Assembly: GCA_937885345.1 (NCBI GenBank)
Contig: CAKZZH010000131.1
Location: forward strand, 1-48,276
DNA: 48,276 nt
Source of the DNA: an uncultured Lachnospiraceae bacterium
GTDB taxonomy: Bacteria > Bacillota > Clostridia > Lachnospirales > Lachnospiraceae
Direction of reading: 5' to 3'
Shown: piece by piece, positions 24,772 through 35,010 of the stretch
Position numbering within the stretch: the stretch's first letter is position 1
How the letters are laid out: each line of letters begins with the position of its first letter
The notes under the pieces: generated by a model
The model's database searches: none
What the model saw: the letters and a program-made list of their open reading frames with translations, nothing else
Told to the model about the DNA's origin: nothing
Translations under genes and position numbers: made by a program

Positions 24772-27753
24772 ATGAGACGTAACATTATCAAGAGAATTGC
24801 ATATTCTGCTCTTGCCACGGTCATGGTAGCACAGATTGCGTCTGTTCCGGCTATGGCTGACGGAGATGATGCGACTGCCGATTCCGCACAGGATGAAGTG
24901 GTTGCCGCTGATTCTTCGATAGAACAGGTATCAACAGAGAGACTTACAACCAATTATTCACTGGTGTCAGCAGAATATAAGTCAAAGGTATATTCCGGAA
25001 GCGACGTAGTTATCAATATCGAGGATTCAATATCTTCGGACACGTCATCCAAGCTTACAAGCGATAATTATGATTATACCAACAAGGTAGCTAATGTTAC
25101 CGTTGGAGACACCATAAAGCTTACGGCCTATGTTCCCGAGACAGCGCAGTATCTGATCGGTTTTGACTATTTATCATATGATAATTCAATTCTTCCGATA
25201 GAGATGTCTTTTATGGTTGACGGAGAATTTCCTTTCTATGAGGCTCGTAACATTAACTTTGAGACAACCTGGATCACCACCGGAGAAGCAAGCTATGACA
25301 GATACGGTAACGAGATCGTTACACTTCCCGAGAAGAAGATTCAGTGGGAATACAAAGAATTATCCGATGCCAGCTATCGTTACAGTGCACCTCTTCTCGT
25401 AGAACTTACCGAAGGGACTCATGAATTTGAGATGACCGTAAGCGAGGGTTCTTACCTCATCGGTAATCTCACGCTTACAGCGCCTACAGAGATCCCTGAA
25501 TACACAGGCTCCGAGACGGCAAGCGGCGACAATCTTATAACCATTGAAACTGAATATTTTACCGAGAGAAACGATTCTTCGATTCATGCGACTTGTGAAT
25601 ATGACTCGGCAGTCAGCAAACTTTCTTCTACAACGACTATTCTTAATACGGTGGATCAGGATTCTTTTGATACTGCCGGACAGAAGATAACATATGAATT
25701 CTATGTTGAGAGTGCAGGATATTATAATTTTGCACTCAACTATCGCCAGGGTGATAAGAACGGATTTCCCGTTTTTATAAATTACGAGATTGACGGTGTT
25801 GTTCCCAACAGCGAATTTTACAATTATCCGATGACACATACTACCAAGTATGTTACTTCAACGCTTACGGATGATGACGGAAATAAGCTCAGCGTTTATC
25901 TTGAAGAAGGACTTCACACGATTTCGATGACCATCTCCAATGATTATTTAAGATATGCTCTTGAGGCTGTTGACAGAATCATGAGCGAGATCAACGATCT
26001 GTCGCTTGAGGTTACCAAGATTGCAGGTACTAATAAGGATAAATACCGTGATTTAAGACTTACAAGATATATACCTGATGTACAGGAGACTCTGTACGGA
26101 TGGGTTGATGAACTTAATGAACTTGTTGAGAAAGCCTGTGTATATGTAGGAACCACCAATCCCAAGGATGTTGCAGCATTCGGATATCTTCTCATTGCTG
26201 CCAAGCAGCTTAAGACACTCGGCGATGAGCCCAATGAACTTATTTACAGAGTGGCGGAGCTTGCAACCAGCGTTAACTCTGTTAATACACAGATCGCCAA
26301 TTTCGTAGATATCATTTCAGCCAACAGCATTGCAATTGACAGAATATATGTATATCAGGAGGGAGCTTCTCTTCCCAAGAAGCTCAACTTCCTTCAGACT
26401 TCATGGATGTCGATCCAGAGATTCTTCAATTCATTCTTTGGTGAGTCTTACTCGACAAGCAACATTAATGAAGATCACATTCAGGTATGGGTTAACAGAC
26501 CGAGACAGTATGTTGAGATCATTCAAAAGATGATCGATGATGAGTTTACACCGGCAACGGGCATTGAAGTAGACTTGTCAATTATGACGGATGCCAACAA
26601 GCTTGTTCTTGCAAACGCATCCGGTGATACACCGGATATTGCAACAGGTATCAACTATTCGATTCCTTTCGAGCTTGGTATAAGAGGTGCTCTTGTGGAT
26701 CTCACCAAGTTTGATAATTATAAAGAAGTATTCGGAAGATATTCAGATGGTTTACTTGTTCCTTCAGTAATTGGAGACGGCTTCTATTCGCTTCCCGAGA
26801 CGATGAACTTCTATGTAATGTTCTACAGAACCGATACACTTGATAAACTCGGGCTTGAGCCGCCCAACACAATAGATGAACTTATCGCAATTCTTCCGGA
26901 TCTGCAGATGAGAGGTCTTAATGTATTTTATCCGACGGCAGCAATGACTGCGATGCGTAACTTCCACGGAACAACGCCTCTTATCTTCCAGAATGGAGGA
27001 AGCTTATACGGAGATACGGCGCTTGACATCACAATAGATTCGGAAGAATCGGTTGAAGGCTTTACACAACTCACAGAACTCTTCACACTTTACAATCTTC
27101 CGGTTGATGTGCCTAACTTCTACCAGCATTTTAGAAACGGTGATCTTTGCATAGGTATTGCGGACTTCAATTCATACAACCTTATTCTTAATGCCGCACC
27201 CGAGATCGCCAATTCATGGAGTATAGCTCTTATACCCGGTGTTGAAGACGAAGAGACCGGTGAGATCCTCAGATATATCTCAGGTGGTGCAGAGAGCTCG
27301 GTAATGTTCGCATCAACAGAGGAGCGTGAGCAGAAAGCCTGGGAGTTCCTTGACTGGTGGTCATCCGCAGAGGTTCAGGCTGAATTCGGACAGATGCTTC
27401 AGATCATGTACGGCGATGAATATATTTGGCCTACGGCAAACCTTGAAGCTTTCGCAAATCTTCCTTTCCCTACCAAGGATAAGGAGATCATCATAGAGCA
27501 GGCCTCATACATCCTTGAGGCACCAAGACTTCTTGGCTCATATATGATGGAGCGAGAAGTAAGTAACGCGTTTAATGATATCGTTGTTAACGGTGAAAAT
27601 CTCAGATCCAGAATGGACGAAATAGTAAAAGTAGTTACAAGAGAGACGCTTCGAAAACTTGAAGAATTCGGATATGTGGATTCCGAAGGAAATGTGATCA
27701 AGGAATACGAGACACCTAATGTGGAAAAAGTAAGAGAGATACTTAATCGTTAG
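24772..27753 (+). CDS. Very large solute-binding protein with two N-terminal beta-sandwich modules
   Basis: A 993-residue secreted protein, about twice the normal size for a sugar-binding protein. A signal peptide ends near PAMA-D (29/30); there is no lipobox. Residues about 95-235 and 300-405 are two related beta-sandwich modules (each with a Y-strand, a (V/I)DG-P-E element, a TTxW/TTKYVT stretch and an EGTHEFEMTVS-like strand) reminiscent of CBM35/CBM6 folds. A helical spacer (405-530) leads to a family 1 solute-binding domain from about 565 to 960 (IQVWVNRPRQY, then DTPDIATG and the FASTEEREQKAWEFL hinge-lobe region). It lies directly ahead of two permeases. The modules may hold a long glycan and pass its end to the binding lobe. 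TAGGAGG precedes the start. Confidence 0.82.
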   Translation: MRRNIIKRIAYSALATVMVAQIASVPAMADGDDATADSAQDEVVAADSSIEQVSTERLTTNYSLVSAEYKSKVYSGSDVVINIEDSISSDTSSKLTSDNYDYTNKVANVTVGDTIKLTAYVPETAQYLIGFDYLSYDNSILPIEMSFMVDGEFPFYEARNINFETTWITTGEASYDRYGNEIVTLPEKKIQWEYKELSDASYRYSAPLLVELTEGTHEFEMTVSEGSYLIGNLTLTAPTEIPEYTGSETASGDNLITIETEYFTERNDSSIHATCEYDSAVSKLSSTTTILNTVDQDSFDTAGQKITYEFYVESAGYYNFALNYRQGDKNGFPVFINYEIDGVVPNSEFYNYPMTHTTKYVTSTLTDDDGNKLSVYLEEGLHTISMTISNDYLRYALEAVDRIMSEINDLSLEVTKIAGTNKDKYRDLRLTRYIPDVQETLYGWVDELNELVEKACVYVGTTNPKDVAAFGYLLIAAKQLKTLGDEPNELIYRVAELATSVNSVNTQIANFVDIISANSIAIDRIYVYQEGASLPKKLNFLQTSWMSIQRFFNSFFGESYSTSNINEDHIQVWVNRPRQYVEIIQKMIDDEFTPATGIEVDLSIMTDANKLVLANASGDTPDIATGINYSIPFELGIRGALVDLTKFDNYKEVFGRYSDGLLVPSVIGDGFYSLPETMNFYVMFYRTDTLDKLGLEPPNTIDELIAILPDLQMRGLNVFYPTAAMTAMRNFHGTTPLIFQNGGSLYGDTALDITIDSEESVEGFTQLTELFTLYNLPVDVPNFYQHFRNGDLCIGIADFNSYNLILNAAPEIANSWSIALIPGVEDEETGEILRYISGGAESSVMFASTEEREQKAWEFLDWWSSAEVQAEFGQMLQIMYGDEYIWPTANLEAFANLPFPTKDKEIIIEQASYILEAPRLLGSYMMEREVSNAFNDIVVNGENLRSRMDEIVKVVTRETLRKLEEFGYVDSEGNVIKEYETPNVEKVREILNR

Positions 27754-27791
27754 TAACCAAGAATCAGTACGTTATAAAGAGGGACACCAAA

Positions 27792-28718
27792 ATGGCCAAG
27801 AACGGAATTGTTAAATCAAATAAACACGTAGGTAGAAGAAGTCACTCTAACAAGAACGGATATGTTTTTGTTGCACCTTACGCAATACTTTTCTCGATAT
27901 TCATACTTGCACCTGTTGTTATTGCGATCGGACTTTCGTTTACCAACTTCAACACTATTGAGACTCCCAAATTTGTCGGACTTCTCAATTACATCAACCT
28001 GATTACCAGTGATGATACTTTCATGAAATATGTGCTTCCTAATACCGTAAAGTACGCACTCATAGTCGGTGTAGGAGGTTATGTGCTTTCCTTCCTCCTT
28101 GCGTGGGCTCTTGCGAACCTCACCAAAGGTCCGAGAACAATATTCGCACTTATCCTTTATTCTCCTACGATGACCACCGGTATTGCGATGTCAGTACTTT
28201 GGAAGATCATGTTTACCGGAGATCAGACCGGTTACATCAACAGCTGGCTTATGAATATAGGAGTTATTGATGAGCCTATCATCTGGCTTACAAATTCCAC
28301 ATTTCTTCTTCCTATAGTAATCGGAATCGGACTCTGGAGCAGTATGGGTGTCGGCTTCCTTGCGATCCTCGCAGGTCTCATCAATGTAGATGAGGAAATA
28401 TACGAAGCAGCCGCTATAGACGGAGTTAAGAACAGATTCCAGGAAATGATCTATATAACGATACCAAGCATGAAGCCTCAGATGCTTTTTGCAGCGGTTC
28501 TTCAGATAGTAGGTGCTTTCCAGAACGGTACGATCAGTACACTCCTGGCAGGTAATCCCACACCGGGTTATGCGGCACAGCTCATAGTAAACCACATCGA
28601 AGATTACGGTTTCATACGATATGAGATGGGTTATGCGGCAGCGATTTCGGTTGTGCTTTTGCTCATAGTTCAGATTTTCTCCGGTGTAGCTACTAAGCTG
28701 TTCAGTGAGAAGGATTGA
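27792..28718 (+). CDS. Sugar ABC transporter permease (UgpA/MalF-like)
   Basis: An integral membrane permease of 308 residues with six predicted membrane helices, starting after a basic 25-residue cytoplasmic leader. The EAA loop that docks the ATPase is EAAAIDG followed by TIPSMKP at about 203-231. It pairs with the next permease and most likely works with the large solute-binding protein upstream. GAGGGACACC precedes the ATG. The ATPase is not encoded in the window. Confidence 0.92.
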   Translation: MAKNGIVKSNKHVGRRSHSNKNGYVFVAPYAILFSIFILAPVVIAIGLSFTNFNTIETPKFVGLLNYINLITSDDTFMKYVLPNTVKYALIVGVGGYVLSFLLAWALANLTKGPRTIFALILYSPTMTTGIAMSVLWKIMFTGDQTGYINSWLMNIGVIDEPIIWLTNSTFLLPIVIGIGLWSSMGVGFLAILAGLINVDEEIYEAAAIDGVKNRFQEMIYITIPSMKPQMLFAAVLQIVGAFQNGTISTLLAGNPTPGYAAQLIVNHIEDYGFIRYEMGYAAAISVVLLLIVQIFSGVATKLFSEKD

Positions 28719-28730
28719 TAGGAGGTAGGT

Positions 28731-29609
28731 ATGGCAGCATATAAAGGTCACAGAATGAACCCTGATAAATTCGAAAAGGGTCAGATAAAATTATACATAT
28801 TGGTTATCCCTTTGGTGCTTATTACGGGACTTCCGATCGTATTCATCATTTTCCACGCATTTAAGCCAATGGAAGAATTGTTCGCATTCCCGCCGAAGTT
28901 TATAACACTTCATCCGACACTTGATAACTTCAGACAATTGTTCAAGGCGTCGAGGTCGGCCGGAATACCGCTGAGCAGGTACGTATTCAACAGTATAATC
29001 ATAACGGTTGCCGTGGTATTCGGATCACTCCTGTTCTCAACAATGGCGGCCTACTCATTATCAAAGCTCAAATACAAGGGCAGACTTACAATGCTCAAGA
29101 TCAATGAGTTGGCACTTATGTTCGTAGCGGTTGCGGTTATGATCCCCCGTTATCTCATCATCAACAAGCTTGGTCTTGTAGATAACCTTTGGGCTCAGAT
29201 CCTTCCTCTTATTCCTCTTCCCGTATCACTGTTCCTGATAAAACAGTTTACGGACCAGGTCCCGGATTCGCTGATAGAAGCGGCGTATATGGACGGAGCC
29301 AAAGAGTGGCAGATATATCTGAAGATAATCATCCCGATGATCAAGCCGGCTATCGCAACAGCGGCAATCCTGGTATTCCAGCAGGTATGGACAAACCTGG
29401 AAGCATCGAACTATTACATCAACCAGGATGGACTTAAGACTTTAGCATTTTATATGAACACGCTGACCAGTGTTTCGACAACCAATACCGTTGCCGGACA
29501 AGGAATGGCAGCAGCGGCTTCGCTGATAATGTTCGTGCCGAACTTGGTACTCTTCTGTATCCTTCAGAAGAACGTTATGAACACAATGGCACATTCAGGA
29601 ATCAAGTAA
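28731..29609 (+). CDS. Sugar ABC transporter permease (UgpE/MalG-like)
   Basis: The second permease of the pair: 292 residues, six membrane helices, EAA loop EAAYMDG followed by IIPMIKP at about 183-206. The start has AGGAGG and lies 12 bases after the previous gene, so translation is coupled. Family knowledge places it as the partner half of a heterodimeric sugar importer (CUT1 class). Confidence 0.92.
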   Translation: MAAYKGHRMNPDKFEKGQIKLYILVIPLVLITGLPIVFIIFHAFKPMEELFAFPPKFITLHPTLDNFRQLFKASRSAGIPLSRYVFNSIIITVAVVFGSLLFSTMAAYSLSKLKYKGRLTMLKINELALMFVAVAVMIPRYLIINKLGLVDNLWAQILPLIPLPVSLFLIKQFTDQVPDSLIEAAYMDGAKEWQIYLKIIIPMIKPAIATAAILVFQQVWTNLEASNYYINQDGLKTLAFYMNTLTSVSTTNTVAGQGMAAAASLIMFVPNLVLFCILQKNVMNTMAHSGIK

Positions 29610-29625
29610 AATATAAGGTGGCACC

Positions 29626-31692
29626 ATGAAAAAGAAAAACTCGTATCTAAAAAGAATAGCGTTGGTACTTGGCATTGCGGGAATGGTAGCACCCATCTTT
29701 ATGTTGAACAATGTTGAGACGGTAAGCGCAGATGCTCCGTACGAGACCTACACGGTTGACGGATATGGCGATGTTACCAAGACTCAGACAGCATACCTTC
29801 CTGATGAAACAATTACCAAAATCGAAGAAGAAGCTCTTAATGCTCCGACGGATTTTACAATACTCGACGATGGGTATATGTACATTCTTGACAGTGGAAA
29901 CAAGAGAGTGATTAAGGCGAATACCGAGTCGGAATTTCTTGGATCTTTCGGTGAAGACGTACTCGTTAATCCCAAGGGTATATATGTAACCGAGGATCAC
30001 ATCTGCTACGTGGCCGACAGGGATGCACGTGCAATATTCGTATTTGACGAAGACGGCAAACTCATACAGACATATACCAGGCCTGAGGAGGCTATGTACG
30101 GTGAAACGATGGATTTCCTTCCGCTCAAGATAGTTGTTAACTCTTCCGGAACAATGTATGTGATCTGCGAGTCCAATACCAACGGTATTGTTCAGATCTC
30201 TCCGGTAGACGGCGGGACATTCCTCGGATACTTCGGTACCAATGCGACAAGCGCTTCGCTTTGGAATATCATCTGGCGTTCGGTACTTTCCGATGCACAG
30301 CGTGCGAAGATGATAAGCAATATACCTTCAACGCCCGATAATTTGGCAATCGACTCAAAGGGTGTCATTTATACCGTAACAAGAGGTGAGGACGATGACT
30401 CCTTAAAGAGACTCAACATTGCCGGTGTCAACATGATCGACCCTTCCATTACTGACGATGTGGCGATCGCAGTTGCGGTAGGTAATCACGACAACGTGTT
30501 TGTAGCTTCTCAGAACGGTTATATTTACGAATACAATAACGAAGGAGATCTCCTCTTTGTATACGGTGGTGCCGATGACGGACAGGCAAGAATCGGTCTT
30601 TCAACCAAGGTTGAGGCTATTCAGGTCGGCGCTGACGATAAAATATATGTCCTCGATTCCGACAAGAATCAGATTCAGGTATACGCACCTACCGAATTTA
30701 CGGATTACCTTCATAACGCACTTTACCTCTTCTCAAAGGGTAGATATGAGGAAAGCAAATCTCCTCTTACTCAGGTCCTTGAGATGAATAACCTTTACGA
30801 TTATGCCAACATGGCAATGGGTAAAGCACTTTACAAGGAAGAGGATTACGAAGGTGCACTCAAGTACGCAAGACTTTCCAAGGATCTGGATGGTTACTCG
30901 GATGCTTTCTGGGAGATCCGTAACGATTGGCTCAAGAAGAACCTTTCGACCCTGATAATAGTCGTAGTAGCGGTTATCATAGTAATTGTTGTTCTTGTAA
31001 AGGTCGACAAGAAAAAGAACATCTTTGCAAAGCCTAAATCACTGCTTAAGAAGATCGGTGATGTGAAGATAATAAGCGAACTTAAATATGCATTTTATTT
31101 TATAAAGCATCCTGTCAATGCTTGTTATGAGATAAAATATCACGACAGGGTTTCGATCGCCAGCTCAAATATAATTGTTGTAATATTTATGATCTTCTTC
31201 GTTATCAACAAGTATTTCTGCGGATTCCTTACCAAGACAGTAAGGGAAGGTGAATACAATGTAATAAGCGATATCGGAATGATACTTATCGTACTTTTCG
31301 TTGTTGTAGCCTGCAACTACCTTATGTGCTCCATCAACGACGGCGAAGGTAAATTAAAACATATCTACTGCACATTCATTTACAGCGCGGTTCCTTATCT
31401 TTTGATCTTACCGATCGTATTCCTCTTATCTCATGTGGTAACAAACAACGAGATGTTCTTCATCCAGTTTGCTAACCTGCTTGCATACACCTGGGTCGCT
31501 GTGCTTGAAGTGATCTCGATCAAAGAGATCAACGATTATAACTTCAAGGAAACGGTTAAGATCATTTTACTTACGGTATTCACGATACTGATCGTTGCAC
31601 TGCTTGCATTCATCATTTACGTACTTTGGTCACAGGTTATCGATTTCGTGAAGAGTTTATTCGGAGAGGCGGTGTACAGAATTGGCAACTAG
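29626..31692 (+). CDS. NHL-repeat/TPR/YIP1 membrane protein
   Basis: A 688-residue protein of unusual build. Residues 1-35 are a signal peptide or anchor (ending VSADAP). About 75-385 form a beta-propeller of NHL-like repeats (NPKGIYVTEDHICYVADRD, later KIYVLDSDKNQIQVY). About 395-440 form a short TPR pair (ALYLFSKGRYEES, MGKALYKEEDYEGALKYA). A membrane helix follows at 450-472, then a Lys-rich loop, and about 500-680 is a YIP1-type domain with four to five membrane helices. The propeller and TPR would face outside and the YIP1 domain sit in the membrane next to the permeases. AAGGTGG precedes the start; the gene end overlaps the next by 11 bases. Its role in transport is unproven. Confidence 0.8.
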   Translation: MKKKNSYLKRIALVLGIAGMVAPIFMLNNVETVSADAPYETYTVDGYGDVTKTQTAYLPDETITKIEEEALNAPTDFTILDDGYMYILDSGNKRVIKANTESEFLGSFGEDVLVNPKGIYVTEDHICYVADRDARAIFVFDEDGKLIQTYTRPEEAMYGETMDFLPLKIVVNSSGTMYVICESNTNGIVQISPVDGGTFLGYFGTNATSASLWNIIWRSVLSDAQRAKMISNIPSTPDNLAIDSKGVIYTVTRGEDDDSLKRLNIAGVNMIDPSITDDVAIAVAVGNHDNVFVASQNGYIYEYNNEGDLLFVYGGADDGQARIGLSTKVEAIQVGADDKIYVLDSDKNQIQVYAPTEFTDYLHNALYLFSKGRYEESKSPLTQVLEMNNLYDYANMAMGKALYKEEDYEGALKYARLSKDLDGYSDAFWEIRNDWLKKNLSTLIIVVVAVIIVIVVLVKVDKKKNIFAKPKSLLKKIGDVKIISELKYAFYFIKHPVNACYEIKYHDRVSIASSNIIVVIFMIFFVINKYFCGFLTKTVREGEYNVISDIGMILIVLFVVVACNYLMCSINDGEGKLKHIYCTFIYSAVPYLLILPIVFLLSHVVTNNEMFFIQFANLLAYTWVAVLEVISIKEINDYNFKETVKIILLTVFTILIVALLAFIIYVLWSQVIDFVKSLFGEAVYRIGN

Positions 31693-33958
31693 ATGGATTA
31701 AACCGATTTATAAAATAGCAGCAAGCGTGGCTATGGTTACGGTATTAGCCGGAAGCGTTGTGGGCTGTGGATCGTCCGGATCGATCAAAGAAGTTGAGAA
31801 CGCTGTATCGCTCGACGCTGTACAGGTTGTAGCACAGAAGAGCTACACTTCCAATCCCAACGCCGGAGCAAAGAGTGACATTAACGGACACGCATTTGTT
31901 GCGGAATCATCCAATTACAACCTCTATATGAATGAGGAAGACCTCTCGGTAGTGGTTGAAGATAAGAACACCGGAGCATTCATGGAATCATCTATAAGCT
32001 ACGATGATGAGCAGAGTAACTATCTTTGGCTCGCAGCTATGAAGTCCGCGATCGTAATCACTTACATAAGCGGTAACGATGATACCAAACAGGCTGATCT
32101 TATCAACGATAACGTGAACAAAGAGATCACTTATACAGAATACGGTTTCACTGCGAAGCTTTACTGGACCAAGTACCAGTTCGGACTCACACTTGAAGTC
32201 AGCATAACGGACGACGGACTTCTTGCAAGAATACCGGATGAGTCGATCATCGAAAACAGCGAGACATATTACATCGGAACCATTTCGATATATCCTTTTA
32301 TGGGAACCTCGTATCTTGACGACAAAGAAGGCTACATGCTCGTTCCCGACGGAAACGGAGCGCTTATCTACCTCAATGATAAGGAAGGTGCTTATTCGGT
32401 AGGCTTCTCGGGAACTATTTACGGAACCGATACAGGTTTTAAAGAGAGCAGCGTAGAGACGCTTCTCTGGGACAAATACAAGATGCTTACCAGTTCGGAG
32501 AGAGTAATTGCTCCCGTATTTGGAATCGCTCATACAGACGATAAAATAGCCTTCCTCGGGATCGTTGAAGAGGGCTCGATGAGAGCAACGATCGAAGTTC
32601 ATCCCAACGGAGCATTCGTTAATTACAACAGAGCGTTTGCCAAGTTTGTTCTTCGTAAGAATTACACACAGCCTACCAGTAACAACTCGACATCAGGTTC
32701 ACTTCATATAACCGAAGCGGAGAGAAGCCATTCAAATCTTGCTGTAAGATTTGTGTTCCTTTCGGATGATGATGCGAACTACACCGGAATGGCTGTGGCT
32801 TACAGGAACTACCTTATCAAGATCGGAGAACTCACCGTTGCCGAAGATACTTCTTACAATACAAGACTTGATTTCCTCGGAACAGAGAGAGAAACATTCC
32901 TTATCGGAACAAGACGTGTTGTAATGACATCGGTTGATGATATCAGAGAGATTTATTCGGAACTTGAAGCATCCGGCGTACAGGATATTTTATCGGTGTA
33001 CAAGGGATGGCAGAGCGGAGGATTATACAATCTCCCGATAAGCAAATATAAAGCTGACAGCGGAATAGGCGGAACGGGTGAGCTTACCGATCTCATTAAA
33101 GACGCTGCAGCGGATGGAATTGATCTGTATCTGTATGATGATGCACTTAGGATCAATCCGGATACGCACAATTCAACATTTAACGTAGCAAAGCAGATCA
33201 ATAAGAGAAGATATGTTGAGAAGACATATTCGAAAGTATATGACGAGTTCCTTTACCTTATTCCTTTAAGAAGCGATTACGCGCTCGATAAACTTGTTAA
33301 GAGTTATACTTCAAAGGGCGTAAATAATCTCGCACTTGCCGGGATCACATCGAATATTTTCTCTTACACATATAACGGAGAGGCTTTCACAAGATATGAA
33401 GAAGGCAATGACATTATAAATGTTGTTGACGAAGTTGCACAGAGTACTAACCTTGTGCTTGAACAGCCCAATGCTTATCTGTGGCACGATGCAAAAGCAT
33501 TCCTTGATATGCCTTTATACACATCCAGTTACATTGTAGAGGATGAGAGCATTCCTTTCCTTTCGCTCGTGCTTAAGGGAGTAATGCCGGTATATTCCGA
33601 TTACGTTAATTTCGAAGCTAATAAGACCGAGTTCTTCCTCAAGATGGTAGAGACCGGAACATATCCTTCATTCTATCTTACAAAGGAAAGTTCGGAACTC
33701 CTTATTAACACGAATTCGAGTGATATATACAGTTCTCAGTACAGTATTTACAAAGATATGATAATTGAGTATGCTGAGCAACTCAGTGCTGTCAATGAGA
33801 AAACGGCCGGAGCATTCATAACTGCTCACGAGATAATGAGTAACGGAGTAAGAGTGGTAACCTACGATAACGGGGTTAAGATTTACGTTAACTACAGTGA
33901 GAGCGAGCAGAGTGTGGACGGAGTTACCATAGAAGCAATGTCTTATGAGGTACGATAA
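31682..33958 (+). CDS. DUF5696 lipoprotein
   Basis: A 758-residue surface lipoprotein with the lipobox SVVGC (Cys29). It begins with TTG inside the end of the previous gene; no ATG upstream of the signal peptide exists, and GGAGAGGCGG lies at the right distance, so TTG is needed to make the lipoprotein. The N-terminal 330 residues are beta-rich (SNYNLYMNEEDLSVVVEDKNTGA, MLVPDGNGALI) and the C-terminal part (about 400-720) looks like a TIM-barrel of glycoside-hydrolase type (SVYKGWQSGG, LYLYDDALRINPD), which is how I recognise DUF5696. No catalytic pair can be named with confidence. The stop codon shares a base with the next start. Confidence 0.78.
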   Translation: MATRWIKPIYKIAASVAMVTVLAGSVVGCGSSGSIKEVENAVSLDAVQVVAQKSYTSNPNAGAKSDINGHAFVAESSNYNLYMNEEDLSVVVEDKNTGAFMESSISYDDEQSNYLWLAAMKSAIVITYISGNDDTKQADLINDNVNKEITYTEYGFTAKLYWTKYQFGLTLEVSITDDGLLARIPDESIIENSETYYIGTISIYPFMGTSYLDDKEGYMLVPDGNGALIYLNDKEGAYSVGFSGTIYGTDTGFKESSVETLLWDKYKMLTSSERVIAPVFGIAHTDDKIAFLGIVEEGSMRATIEVHPNGAFVNYNRAFAKFVLRKNYTQPTSNNSTSGSLHITEAERSHSNLAVRFVFLSDDDANYTGMAVAYRNYLIKIGELTVAEDTSYNTRLDFLGTERETFLIGTRRVVMTSVDDIREIYSELEASGVQDILSVYKGWQSGGLYNLPISKYKADSGIGGTGELTDLIKDAAADGIDLYLYDDALRINPDTHNSTFNVAKQINKRRYVEKTYSKVYDEFLYLIPLRSDYALDKLVKSYTSKGVNNLALAGITSNIFSYTYNGEAFTRYEEGNDIINVVDEVAQSTNLVLEQPNAYLWHDAKAFLDMPLYTSSYIVEDESIPFLSLVLKGVMPVYSDYVNFEANKTEFFLKMVETGTYPSFYLTKESSELLINTNSSDIYSSQYSIYKDMIIEYAEQLSAVNEKTAGAFITAHEIMSNGVRVVTYDNGVKIYVNYSESEQSVDGVTIEAMSYEVR

Positions 33959-35010
33959 TGGGCGCTAACAAAAAACCAAAAAAAGAAAAAATCAAATTAG
34001 GAAAGCTTGAGAAGCGCGAAGCACGAATGGGATATGTGTTCATCGCACCGTGGATCATCGGAGTGCTGCTTTTCCTCCTTATACCGCTTGGCCAGTCATT
34101 TTATTACATGTGGTATAAAATCAGGATCACGCCTCTCGGATACAACTTCCAGTGGGTGGGAACCGGCAATTTTACTTCGATATGGATTGAGGATCCGGAA
34201 TTCCCGCAGCAGTTGCTGACATATGTATGGCAGACAGTACTTGAAGTTCCGATCATTACGGTATTCTCGTTGATAATCGCGTTGATGCTGAATGACAAGA
34301 TTAAGCTTAAGGGCTTCTTCAGACTTGTATTCTTCCTCCCGGTTATCATCGTCAGTGGACCTGTTATGAACATGCTCGTAGGCGAGAATGTAGCAACCAT
34401 CCCCGTACTTAATGTACAGTCGGTTCAGAACGCATTGGATATTATTTTCCCGACATCGTTTGCGACAAGCATAGCCGAGCTCTTCTCGAACATGATCACG
34501 ATACTGTGGTACTCGGGAGTACAGATACTGATATTCCTGTCGGCACTGCAAAAGATAGATCCATCGATGTACGAAGCGGCGAAGATCGACGGTGGTTCAG
34601 GATGGGAATGTTTCTGGAAGATAACACTTCCTACGATCAAACCGATGATACTTCTCAACGCAGTATATACAGTAATCTTCTTATCAAGCAACGAGCAGAA
34701 CGAGCTTATCAACATGATCAAGACATCGATGTTCCTTGCTACGAATGAGAAGGGTGGATATGGATATGCATCAGCCATGGCGTGGATGTATGCCATAGTA
34801 ATAAGTCTCATAGTCCTGTTGTTCTTCCTGTTACTCGGATCGAAGAAGGATGTTTACGACAGACAGGTTGCCAAGTTCAAGAGGCAGCAAAAGAGAGAAA
34901 TAAGACGCCAGAACGCTATAATAAGGAGGCAGGATCGTCATGCAAGACAACTCGAAAAAGAACGCAGTCGCAAAAACTACAAGTCCTACGACGGCAGCAG
35001 CGACTACTAA
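33958..35010 (+). CDS. Sugar ABC transporter permease with basic C-terminal tail
   Basis: A 350-residue permease of the UgpA/MalF type, six membrane helices and EAA loop YEAAKIDGG followed by TLPTIKP at about 203-229. Its start shares a base with the preceding stop (TAATG). After the last helix (about 298) it carries a strongly basic, glutamine-rich tail of about 50 residues (RQQKREIRRQ and similar), which overlaps the next gene by 71 bases. It belongs to a second permease pair in the same operon, probably serving the solute-binding lipoprotein at 36141. Confidence 0.9.
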   Translation: MGANKKPKKEKIKLGKLEKREARMGYVFIAPWIIGVLLFLLIPLGQSFYYMWYKIRITPLGYNFQWVGTGNFTSIWIEDPEFPQQLLTYVWQTVLEVPIITVFSLIIALMLNDKIKLKGFFRLVFFLPVIIVSGPVMNMLVGENVATIPVLNVQSVQNALDIIFPTSFATSIAELFSNMITILWYSGVQILIFLSALQKIDPSMYEAAKIDGGSGWECFWKITLPTIKPMILLNAVYTVIFLSSNEQNELINMIKTSMFLATNEKGGYGYASAMAWMYAIVISLIVLLFFLLLGSKKDVYDRQVAKFKRQQKREIRRQNAIIRRQDRHARQLEKERSRKNYKSYDGSSDY

